From Patescibacteria group bacterium (GTDB lineage Bacteria > Patescibacteriota > Gracilibacteria > UM-FILTER-43-11), in contig JAHJBZ010000018.1 of the NCBI GenBank assembly GCA_018813295.1, forward strand, positions 1 through 40,758: 40,758 nt of DNA, in the 5' to 3' direction. Below are positions 7,220-14,206 of the stretch, one piece after another. Position numbers and translations under genes: made by a program. The notes under the pieces are model-generated. The model had not been told where the DNA came from. It was given only the letters and a program-made list of their open reading frames with translations, and made no database searches. Every line of letters starts with the position of its first letter. Position 1 is the first letter of the stretch.

Positions 7220-8203
7220 CTAATCACCAGATTTCATTTCTTGAATTCTATCTTGTAACCTCTGTACCATAGGCAATACTTCAGCTGGATCCTGAGTATT
7301 TGCCTCAAAACCATAAACTGTTACATATGCCTGATACAAGAGCTCAAACTCATTATCTTCAGGGTCTTCCATACCAGGATTCATCAGATGCATACCGGTA
7401 TTTAATATAATATAAATACCATCTCCAGTATCGATAGATATATCACCATGGTTTTTGTATTCATAATCTATTCCCGCTTCATCAAGGGCCTGCATCATAT
7501 TATCATCCATTGCCTGCCTATCCTGCCCTTCGCTTCCTATTTGTTGAAGCCCCCCAACCAAATCTTCACATTCCTCAGAATCAGGATCATCACAAAGAAA
7601 CTCTCGATCTAATTCAGTACTTTTTACCGCCTCCCTTACCAATAAACATACTTCTGTTAAAGTATCTTCAATTCCATCGGGATCATTTGGATCAAATTCA
7701 AATCTTTCAATCCTGACGCCATGCCCACCAATATCAACCGCCATTACGGGCTTTCTTGCATCATAATAATGATCATCAAGAATTACGGGTATATGACCAT
7801 AAGGCTCGTCTGAAACACATCTAAGATGAGCCGGACCTATGATAGAAGTGCATCTTATATCACCTAAGTGCTGAATACAATTACGTGTGCCAACCAATAA
7901 CATATCCATATCTTGAATATCACCATTTTCTTCTCTCTCAAATGTTACTCTAGGCTGATCCCCCTCCCCATCATCAAAATCATCTGGATCTAAGGCGTCA
8001 GATCTCTTCCAGGGTTTCTTCTTTTTATCAGGTTTATTAGCAACATTATTAGTAGATGCATCCTCAGTATCATCCCCTTCTTTATCCTTATTAAGTTTAT
8101 CGCCAGTTATTACAAAAGCAGCAACTGCACCTAATACCGTAAGTATTACAGGTAAAAAAATGGATCGTCGCCTATCGGGGGGATTGGAGGGAATATTTCT
8201 CAT
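7220..8203 (-). CDS. acidic single-pass exoprotein with six cysteines, function unknown
   Basis: I do not recognise this 327-residue protein. A basic N-terminus (PPDRRRS) is followed by one hydrophobic helix (about 15-34) that fits a signal anchor, then a charged, low-complexity linker (Asp/Lys-rich, about 38-85), and an acidic outer domain with six cysteines (in NCIQ, RCTS, RCVS, VCLL, LCDD, ECED), enough for three disulfides. Predicted place: outside of the cytoplasmic membrane. The sortase gene follows 98 bp downstream with its own promoter; the pairing suggests a surface function, but no C-terminal sorting signal is seen, so it is not an obvious sortase substrate. It has a strong promoter with a consensus -35 box. 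Confidence 0.8.
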   Translation of the reverse strand: MRNIPSNPPDRRRSIFLPVILTVLGAVAAFVITGDKLNKDKEGDDTEDASTNNVANKPDKKKKPWKRSDALDPDDFDDGEGDQPRVTFEREENGDIQDMDMLLVGTRNCIQHLGDIRCTSIIGPAHLRCVSDEPYGHIPVILDDHYYDARKPVMAVDIGGHGVRIERFEFDPNDPDGIEDTLTEVCLLVREAVKSTELDREFLCDDPDSEECEDLVGGLQQIGSEGQDRQAMDDNMMQALDEAGIDYEYKNHGDISIDTGDGIYIILNTGMHLMNPGMEDPEDNEFELLYQAYVTVYGFEANTQDPAEVLPMVQRLQDRIQEMKSGD

Positions 8204-8224
8204 GGGTATGTTTAAAGAGAGTGT

Positions 8225-8253
8225 ATTTTATAACAAACCACACAAAATGTCAA
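8225..8253 (-). promoter_or_regulatory. promoter of the acidic exoprotein gene
   Basis: On the minus strand, TTGACA (8253-8248, full consensus), a 17-bp spacer and TAAAAT (8230-8225). The -35 box abuts the metG stop codon. The expected leader is about 14 nt with no Shine-Dalgarno sequence. Confidence 0.7.
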
Positions 8254-8254
8254 A

Positions 8255-9775
8255 TTATTCCTCAATCCTAGGGAAAATAATTTCTTGTTCACCTAGCTTT
8301 TCCCAATCACTAAGCGCTCCCCAGCCATCTTCTTTTTCACGGTCAATCTGAACAGGTAATCCAATCTGCTGCCTTATTTTAGCGCTGGACTGTGGTATAA
8401 ACGGACTAATTAAGATACTGATATGACGTAATATTTCGAGTAGATTACAAAGCACTGCCCTCCCCCTCTCCGGATCCTCTTTTAAGAGTGCCCATGGTTT
8501 TTTATCTTCCATCATTTTATTTGCAAAATCAATTAACCTCCAAACATGGAAAACGGCTTCATGTAGGTTATATTCGTTCATATCAGCAATATATCTCTTC
8601 CAGGTTTCATCAACCTTTTGCTTGTATAGATCCGAATGTTTATCGAAATCAAAATCAACGATTTCATTGCGCGATATCAAAGTGTGAATACGATTTACAA
8701 GATTGCCTAAATTATTGGCCAAATCACTGTTATATCGCTCTATAAATAGCTTATCGTTAAAATCACCATCTCTTCCCACCGGAATCTCACGCAAGAGGTA
8801 ATAGCGCAGCATATCAGTACTGTATTTTTCCACAGTTGTTACAGGATCAACCACATTACCCAAAGTTTTGCTCATTTTTGTGCCATTATGGGTAACAAAA
8901 CCATGTATAAAAATGGCTTTAGGAAGCTCTATTTCAGCAGAAAACAACATTCCAATCCAAATACCTGCATGAAAACGAACAATATCTTTACCGATTACAT
9001 GCAGATCAGCAGGCCAGTATTTTTTATACATATCCCCTTCTTCGGCATAATCAACGCCAGATAGGTAATTTGTAAGTGCATCACACCATACATACATAAC
9101 TTGAGTATCATCATCCGGCACGGGAACACCCCATGGTAAAACGTCTTTCGGGCGGGAAAAACTAACATCCGTTAACCCCTCTTTAGCGATATTTAAGAAC
9201 TCAGTTTTTCTAATTTCTGGAACAAGCCTAAGTTTATTAGTCTCGATAAGTTCAACGATTTTATCACTATATTTTGATAGGCGAAAAAAATAATTCTCTT
9301 CTTTTAGTAGAACCGGTTCCTTTTTATGCGCAGGGCATTTCCCATCAACTAAATCACTTTCCTTCATAAAGGTCTCGCAACCTTCACAATACAAACCTTC
9401 ATATTCCTTTTTGTATATATCCTCTTTTTCTACAAGTTTTTTCCATAACTTTTGACATGTCGGCCAATGACGTTTTTTATCAGTAGTTTGAATGAAATCA
9501 TCATAAGAAATACCCAAGACTTCTTTTAATCCTTTGTAAATTGCAGCATTTTTATCTACAAGCTCCTGAGTATCAATACCCTCTTTCTGAGCTGTGTTAT
9601 ACATTTTTACTCCATGTTCATCCGTACCAGTTAAAAAGTGGACATCATGCCCCATTAAACGCTTATAACGAGCAATTGCATCAGCCTCAATAAACTCCAT
9701 AGCATGACCAAGATGAGGTGGTGCATTTACGTAAGCAATTGCAGTTGTGATGTAGAATTTATCTTTTGAAGGCAT
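8255..9775 (-). CDS. metG: methionyl-tRNA synthetase
   Basis: Charges tRNA-Met with methionine. The class I signatures are clear: PPHLGHA (19-25, HIGH motif) and KMSKT (300-304). The connective peptide has a zinc-knuckle pattern, Cys130-x2-Cys133 and Cys147-x2-His150 (one His replacing Cys). The anticodon-binding helical domain fills the C-terminal third. At 506 residues it lacks the C-terminal tRNA-binding (EMAP/Trbp111-like) extension found in many longer MetG proteins, which is common in compact genomes. It lies downstream of the pilin-like operon, separated by a 248-bp palindrome-rich gap. Confidence 0.96.
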   Translation of the reverse strand: MPSKDKFYITTAIAYVNAPPHLGHAMEFIEADAIARYKRLMGHDVHFLTGTDEHGVKMYNTAQKEGIDTQELVDKNAAIYKGLKEVLGISYDDFIQTTDKKRHWPTCQKLWKKLVEKEDIYKKEYEGLYCEGCETFMKESDLVDGKCPAHKKEPVLLKEENYFFRLSKYSDKIVELIETNKLRLVPEIRKTEFLNIAKEGLTDVSFSRPKDVLPWGVPVPDDDTQVMYVWCDALTNYLSGVDYAEEGDMYKKYWPADLHVIGKDIVRFHAGIWIGMLFSAEIELPKAIFIHGFVTHNGTKMSKTLGNVVDPVTTVEKYSTDMLRYYLLREIPVGRDGDFNDKLFIERYNSDLANNLGNLVNRIHTLISRNEIVDFDFDKHSDLYKQKVDETWKRYIADMNEYNLHEAVFHVWRLIDFANKMMEDKKPWALLKEDPERGRAVLCNLLEILRHISILISPFIPQSSAKIRQQIGLPVQIDREKEDGWGALSDWEKLGEQEIIFPRIEE

Positions 9776-10023
9776 GGTTAAATGACATTATGATGAGATA
9801 ACTATATACTAAAATTTCCAAATCCCAAATTCCAAATACCAAACAAATTACAAATTCAAATATGCAATGTACAAATATTTGAACATTAGGAATTGATTAT
9901 TGAGTATTGTTTGGAATTTGGCCCGTTCTCCGTAGTAGATGCAATGCTTGCACGATACTACATGAGAACATAGGTGGCACTTGAGCCACTACGAAGGATG
10001 AATGCTTGGAAATTGGAGTTTAG
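9776..10023. repeat. palindrome-rich gap between metG and the pilin-like operon
   Basis: No gene is seen in this 248-bp gap. CCAAATTCCAAA (9825-9836) is perfectly complementary to TTTGGAATTTGG (9910-9921), with several CAAATT-type words between. Two GC-richer hairpins follow on the metG-distal side: GTAGT/ACTAC with inner GCA/TGC (about 9932-9961) and GTGGC/GCCAC with a 6-nt loop (9974-9989). They lie downstream of the last pilin-like gene and could end or stabilise its message. Confidence 0.7.
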
Positions 10024-10401
10024 CTACGTAGTAGCTCGGAATATAATATCAATAATATTCGTTACAACCGCATAAGCCAGAATAATGACAAATAAACCAA
10101 TGATAGCAAATTTAGCAATCTTTATAGCACGCTCTTTTCGCTCCTGATTTCCTAAAGAAGCAATCAGTACAATAGCGGACACAATCAGCATTACAACAGC
10201 GACACCGCCAGCGGTATAAAGGATTAAATCAATTGCGAAATTGATAATTTCATTTATTTTCCCTTCAGCAGAGGTGCTTGTAGTTCCAATCGGCAAATTC
10301 TCAGGCCGATAAACCTCTTCTTGGAAAGTATCAATAGTTATCCCAAAAGTATCTGGTATTAGGAGTAATGTGCCTAAGATTGTAAAAAATACTTTTTTCA
10401 T
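10024..10401 (-). CDS. TrbC/VirB2-like T4SS pilin family protein (copy 5 of the operon)
   Basis: A 125-residue exported or membrane protein: signal peptide (about 1-20), a short outer stretch containing ENLPIGT, transmembrane helix 1 (about 55-81), a charged hinge LGNQERKERA (83-92) and helix 2 (about 95-117). This layout is that of the small two-helix pilins of type IV secretion systems. The operon holds five proteins with the same helix-hinge-helix end. The start codon overlaps the stop of the preceding gene by one base (TAATG), which points to translational coupling. It is the shortest member, with almost no outer domain, and so the best candidate for a major pilin. No VirB4 or VirD4 ATPase is nearby. 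Confidence 0.8.
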   Translation of the reverse strand: MKKVFFTILGTLLLIPDTFGITIDTFQEEVYRPENLPIGTTSTSAEGKINEIINFAIDLILYTAGGVAVVMLIVSAIVLIASLGNQERKERAIKIAKFAIIGLFVIILAYAVVTNIIDIIFRATT

Positions 10402-11162
10402 TAAATAAATCTGAAGAAATCAATATCAGTCACTGCCTTAACAATCGCAAAAGCAAATAGAACAAAGGCAAAGCCTATCAGGGAGTAATAAATCATATTT
10501 TTGGCCTTGGTAACACGTTCTTCGTTATCAAAAGAAATTACCAAATAAATTCCTGAAGTTATAAAAGCAATTAGTATTGCAATAGATGCAAACTGAAATA
10601 AAAGCCTGACTACTTGAGGCACAAAAGCCTCTAAAATATCACCCTCTGGAACATCGCCAGGACGCGTAGGGGCAATAAGAACACGGTTAACTGCATACAT
10701 AGCATCCAAAGCCTTTTCTTCGGCACCTGAAAACGTATCATCCGCCACTACCTGAGGAAGTGTGCCGCCAATATATGAAACAACATCCAAATGACTATCG
10801 GGATCATAACCTTTAAAATCTTGCACCTTGCTATAGGCAGTATTTAGCTCATTAAGCGCATCCTGTTTTTTTGGGTCATTAAAATTAATAGCATTCACCC
10901 GCTCCTCCAGGGCATCATAGGTATCATCAATTTCAGCCTGACTGCCTTCCATCATTTGAATGGTATTATCTACTTCAGTTTCAGCATAATCCTGTGCATC
11001 ACCAGAATCCCACCCTAACTCTTGTAGGTGAGATTTCATTCTGCTGATTGCTCCATCGCGGTCAAACGCAAAAACCTGCATATATGGAATTATTACAAGT
11101 GATACCAAAATAACTGCAGACAGCATTCTTTTTAGCCAATGATTTATTTGTTTTATTGTCAT
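10401..11162 (-). CDS. T4SS-pilin-like membrane protein with helical outer domain (copy 4)
   Basis: A 253-residue protein with a signal peptide or first membrane helix (about 12-33), a long charged, mostly helical outer domain (about 38-178, several Asp/Glu-rich amphipathic stretches), then the operon's common end: helix 1 (about 185-209), hinge SFDNEERVTKA (210-220) and helix 2 (about 223-243). It lies 3 bp after the preceding stop. The larger ectodomain suggests a minor or adaptor subunit instead of the main filament protein; this is inference. I do not recognise the outer domain. Confidence 0.75.
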   Translation of the reverse strand: MTIKQINHWLKRMLSAVILVSLVIIPYMQVFAFDRDGAISRMKSHLQELGWDSGDAQDYAETEVDNTIQMMEGSQAEIDDTYDALEERVNAINFNDPKKQDALNELNTAYSKVQDFKGYDPDSHLDVVSYIGGTLPQVVADDTFSGAEEKALDAMYAVNRVLIAPTRPGDVPEGDILEAFVPQVVRLLFQFASIAILIAFITSGIYLVISFDNEERVTKAKNMIYYSLIGFAFVLFAFAIVKAVTDIDFFRFI

Positions 11163-11165
11163 GAC

Positions 11166-11549
11166 TTAGCTTAAACGCACACTAGTAATAATTTGAACAA
11201 TTCCATAAGCGGTTATAGCAAGGATTAAACCAACAAGAGCGTAAGTAATAGTCTTTCTGGCCGTATCTTGCTTTTCCGTTTCTCCAAATGCCGTCATAAA
11301 CTGATAACCAGCCCAGATAAGCACAATCACGGATAAGGCAATTGCAGCTTTAAGTGCATAATCTATAACGAAAGGAAGCATCTTACTAAAAATAAAACTC
11401 GATTTTATATCCTCAGCATGAAGTCCTCCGCCGGGAAGTGCGCTCCCTCCAATAGGCTCAGAAATCAAAGTGTCATCATCAGCCCTTGCGCCACAGAACC
11501 ATAGTAAAGCCATGGCCAACAATGCGAGAATACGATAATACGACGACAT
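11166..11549 (-). CDS. TrbC/VirB2-like T4SS pilin family protein (copy 3)
   Basis: A two-helix pilin-like protein of 127 residues: signal peptide (about 1-23, ending ARAD), short outer stretch with SEPIGG, helix 1 (about 62-86), hinge FGETEKQDTA (88-97), helix 2 (about 101-121). I start at the ATG at 11549 because it directly precedes the signal peptide. An in-frame ATG at 11606 would add 19 polar residues encoded by a CGTT/TCGT repeat tract that is noncoding elsewhere in the window, and would overlap the preceding gene. If the longer start were used the signal peptide would have an odd hydrophilic leader. Confidence 0.78.
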   Translation of the reverse strand: MSSYYRILALLAMALLWFCGARADDDTLISEPIGGSALPGGGLHAEDIKSSFIFSKMLPFVIDYALKAAIALSVIVLIWAGYQFMTAFGETEKQDTARKTITYALVGLILAITAYGIVQIITSVRLS

Positions 11550-11554
11550 AATCT

Positions 11555-11597
11555 GTCGCTTTGTTGTTTTGCTGTTTCGTTGTTTCGTTATATCGTT
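11555..11597. repeat. TTTCGTTGTTTCGTTATATCGTT word tract inside the pilin-like operon
   Basis: A degenerate short repeat made of (T)TCGTTRT and TTGTTTTGC words between copies 2 and 3 of the pilin-like genes. The same kind of word fills the gap before maf (about 1895-1930) and after the M23 gene (22580-22652), so it is a dispersed linker repeat. Confidence 0.6.
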
Positions 11598-12273
11598 AAA
11601 AGGCAAAAAATGTAGGATTAATAGTATATAAAATCAAAGATGCAAGAAACCAGAGAACCATTCCTATCATAGCCTTAACAATCATATCCCGACCCTTACG
11701 GAACTGTTCCTGATTACCGGCAGATGTTGTCATCATAATACCTCCGACAATGCAGATTAAAACAACAAATCCCACGATAATCCCGGACATAAAGTTATAA
11801 ATTACACCCAGATAATTATACAAAAGCCCAAAAGGCCCCTGATATTCCTTGCCGGGTTCATAAACAAGAATCGCCTGAAGAGGCCCTCTTTCATTTGCAC
11901 CGACAATCGCTTCCCCATGCCAAAGGGAATAGGTACAAACATCCGTAGTAATATCACAGGTAACTTTATACAAATCATAACCCGGCTCACCGCCGATCGG
12001 CTCTTCTAAAAACAGGCAGTTGAGAGGGGTATTATTATATTTCTTTGTTCCGACTGTTTCTTCTTGTGTACCACATTCATTTGGTGAATCAGCACAAGGC
12101 GGATAGGCACCATATACCAAATCATCATCCTGACCTGATTTATCGCAAACACCTCCAAAATCCATTCCAGTTGTCGTGTCTTCTGCAAAAGCTGGCATTT
12201 GCCACGCCATCAAGCTAAGCCCCACAAATGCTATTAAGAAAAACTTCGATATTTTCTTCAACCAATTAACCAT
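11596..12273 (-). CDS. T4SS-pilin-like membrane protein with Cys-containing outer domain (copy 2)
   Basis: A 225-residue protein: signal peptide (about 1-30, ending AFAED), an outer domain of about 125 residues with six cysteines (43, 60, 67, 86, 106, 113), a LEEPIGG motif (89-95), then helix 1 (about 161-182), hinge SAGNQEQFRKG (184-194) and helix 2 (about 199-217). The common end places it with the other four genes; the cysteine-bearing domain, which could form three disulfides, is unique to it and I do not recognise it. Its ATG overlaps the end of the preceding gene by 8 bp, so translation is probably coupled. Confidence 0.78.
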   Translation of the reverse strand: MVNWLKKISKFFLIAFVGLSLMAWQMPAFAEDTTTGMDFGGVCDKSGQDDDLVYGAYPPCADSPNECGTQEETVGTKKYNNTPLNCLFLEEPIGGEPGYDLYKVTCDITTDVCTYSLWHGEAIVGANERGPLQAILVYEPGKEYQGPFGLLYNYLGVIYNFMSGIIVGFVVLICIVGGIMMTTSAGNQEQFRKGRDMIVKAMIGMVLWFLASLILYTINPTFFAF

Positions 12274-12706
12274 AAATACTTTTAATTAAAATCTGCACTG
12301 CTGTAACTATGATATAAGCCCCCAGTGTTATAGCCAGGCCGATAAGGGAATACTTAACATAACTCGTCCCTTTTTGATATAAATTTTCGTTGCCGGCTGA
12401 AATAAGAATCATAAAACCACCAATACTCATAACAAGAACAGCGAGCCCGCCAATTACACCTGCCATCACTCCGATAACACGTTCAAAAATATAATTAATC
12501 CCCTTCCTGATCCAGTTCTGCCTGCTCCCGCCTTCGATGTCCTCATGTATAATTACATCTAATGGAAACATAAATCCGCCTGAACTAAGATCTTCATCCT
12601 GAGCATGAGCTACAGTTGGAAGCATCTCATATTTTTGGGTAAGTGCAACCGTTCCAAAAAGAAAGGAGAAAATGAGAACTGTGATTAGTAATGTTTTTTT
12701 GAGCAT
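12266..12706 (-). CDS. TrbC/VirB2-like T4SS pilin family protein (copy 1, first gene of the operon)
   Basis: A 146-residue two-helix pilin-like protein: signal peptide (about 1-35, a likely cut after AHA), a short outer stretch, helix 1 (about 78-102), hinge SAGNENLYQKG (103-113), helix 2 (about 117-141). It opens a run of five genes with the same end structure, all overlapping or closely spaced. The gene follows a promoter about 170 bp upstream and a long leader full of inverted repeats. There is no Shine-Dalgarno sequence. Family assignment rests on size, export signal and the helix-hinge-helix pattern typical of type IV secretion pilins; the absence of other secretion genes in the window keeps the function open. 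Confidence 0.8.
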   Translation of the reverse strand: MLKKTLLITVLIFSFLFGTVALTQKYEMLPTVAHAQDEDLSSGGFMFPLDVIIHEDIEGGSRQNWIRKGINYIFERVIGVMAGVIGGLAVLVMSIGGFMILISAGNENLYQKGTSYVKYSLIGLAITLGAYIIVTAVQILIKSIYG

Positions 12707-12714
12707 GTTTTTAA

Positions 12715-12858
12715 CTTCGTTGTAGACCAGCTTCGCGTTGACCTACTTCGTGTGGACCTGCCTTTGGCGTAGACCTATTTCATGTGGATTCCACGCATCA
12801 GCAGGTCTACAACCGTAGGTTAGGTCAACGGGCGATAGCCCTGGTCCACGCGTTAGCA
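12715..12858 (-). repeat. inverted and tandem repeat cluster forming the leader of the pilin-like operon
   Basis: Five imperfect 15-16-bp units (core CTTCG-N-GTWGACCTR) run from 12715, followed by the same cores inverted. TTGTAGACC (12720-12728) pairs with GGTCTACAA (12804-12812), CGTTGACCTA (12736-12745) pairs perfectly with TAGGTCAACG (12821-12830), and GTGGACC (12752-12758) pairs with GGTCCAC (12843-12849). The tract lies between the promoter at 12873-12901 and the first gene, so it would be a structured 5' leader of about 160 nt. Confidence 0.75.
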
Positions 12859-12872
12859 GATATTATCTATAT

Positions 12873-12901
12873 ATTATAGCAAAAAAAGCCCTTAAAAACA
12901 A
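12873..12901 (-). promoter_or_regulatory. promoter of the pilin-like operon
   Basis: On the minus strand, TTGTTT (12901-12896), a 17-bp spacer and TATAAT (12878-12873) with an extended TGC before the -10 box. The expected start is about 12866, some 160 nt before the first ATG. Confidence 0.65.
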
Positions 12902-12930
12902 GGATAATAAACCAAATTACTAATAAAAAA

Positions 12931-14091
12931 TTAATCCAAAGCCCAAGCTGAATCTTTCTTCTTTGGCGCTTTTAATTGAACTTTGATATTAGAACCTTCT
13001 TCTTCAAAGTCTTTTGGCTTATCAATAGCCGGAATATCGGCATTTACAGCACTCTGCCCATCAGTAATCCGGATCACATCTTTATCAATCTTTCCATATT
13101 CCTTACCAGCATTGTTGTACGCATTAACAGTTGTTGAAAGATGATTGCCTACTTTATTCATATGATCTTGATATGCATTTAAATGACGGCCTAAATCCCC
13201 TACTCTCTTTTGAATTTCGACTGCCTGCTTTTCGATGGTAAGCGCCTTTAACGCCTGCATTACGGTTTGAAGATATGCATAGAATGTCATTGGTGAAACC
13301 ATTATCACATGCTTTTTAAATGCATATTCAACCAAGTCATGCGAATTCACATCTAAAGCACCAATTTTTTGATTTAAAAGATTGTAAAACACACCGTCAG
13401 CAGGGATAAACATAAAAGCGAATTCAGTAGTCCCCTCCTCTGGCCTTACATATTTACTCGTTTCATCAATCCTCTTTTTTAAATCAGATTTAAATTCTTT
13501 TTCAATTCGTACTCTCTCAGTATCATCCTTTGTTTCCATCATTGCATTGTAGTTTTCAAGGGAAAATTTGGCATCAATTGGAATAACGTTATCTCTGACA
13601 AAAATAACGGCATCAACGACTTCACCATTTTTAAACGAATACTGCATTTTAAAATGATCCGGTGGTAATTGCTGAGAAAGTAGATTCTCTAAAAAGAATT
13701 CACCCAAAATCCCACGTTGTTTTGGATTTTTAAGGATGTTCTCAAGACTTTTCATCTGCTCAGCAAAACCAACAACCTGCTTATTTGTCTCATCAAGTTT
13801 GGTCAATTTTTCAGTTACACCTTTTACATTATCCGTAACCTCTTTAATGATTTTCTGGCTTGATGCAAATTGTTTTTGAAGCGACTCAGATAATATCTGC
13901 TGGGACTTATTCATCTGCTCATTAATGGTTTTATCCTGACTCTTCAGCCCCTCCTGTATCTTAAATAAATGCTCCTGAAGCATTTTCATAGATTGGTCGT
14001 CTTTTGGGGCTTGTAAACGCTCAAATATTTTGTAACCAAGAACCAGAATCGCCGCAATTCCAATTAAAATAGCAATAGATAAAATGTCCAT
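12931..14091 (-). CDS. rmuC: RmuC family DNA recombination protein
   Basis: A 386-residue RmuC homologue. RmuC limits inversions at short inverted repeats in E. coli, and the fold includes a PD-(D/E)XK-like nuclease core. An N-terminal membrane helix (about 4-22) is followed by a long coiled coil (about 35-125), then the core: RGILGEFFLENLL (about 126-138), VVDAVIFVRDNVIPIDAKF (about 158-176, with the D...D-x-K pattern) and FMFIPADGVFYNLL. It is followed by a helical tail. Its link to inverted repeats is worth noting in a genome whose linkers are full of them. The gene is separated from the upstream helicase gene by a strong terminator. Confidence 0.92.
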   Translation of the reverse strand: MDILSIAILIGIAAILVLGYKIFERLQAPKDDQSMKMLQEHLFKIQEGLKSQDKTINEQMNKSQQILSESLQKQFASSQKIIKEVTDNVKGVTEKLTKLDETNKQVVGFAEQMKSLENILKNPKQRGILGEFFLENLLSQQLPPDHFKMQYSFKNGEVVDAVIFVRDNVIPIDAKFSLENYNAMMETKDDTERVRIEKEFKSDLKKRIDETSKYVRPEEGTTEFAFMFIPADGVFYNLLNQKIGALDVNSHDLVEYAFKKHVIMVSPMTFYAYLQTVMQALKALTIEKQAVEIQKRVGDLGRHLNAYQDHMNKVGNHLSTTVNAYNNAGKEYGKIDKDVIRITDGQSAVNADIPAIDKPKDFEEEGSNIKVQLKAPKKKDSAWALD

Positions 14092-14154
14092 ATTTTTTGT
14101 GTTAACGTAGATGTAATGTTATCGGATTTTTGTGGGAAAGTAAATTAATAAAAA

Positions 14155-14198
14155 CAACAAAAAAACCCGAAGGCGAGGATTATAATCCTCGCCTTCGG
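14155..14198 (-). terminator. strong intrinsic terminator after the UvrD-family gene
   Basis: A 32-nt perfect palindrome (14167-14198; CCGAAGGCGAGGATTA and its complement) directly follows the helicase stop on the minus strand and is succeeded by a T-rich run (GGTTTTTTTGTTGTTTTT). It is the clearest Rho-independent terminator here and separates the helicase from rmuC. Confidence 0.9.
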
Positions 14199-14206
14199 AA
14201 TGATAA

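Noticed and set aside
9776-10023. tRNA or other structured RNA gene in the metG upstream gap
   Set aside because: The hairpins there do not form a cloverleaf, there is no CCA-type end or TPsiC-like loop, and the arms are simple word repeats.
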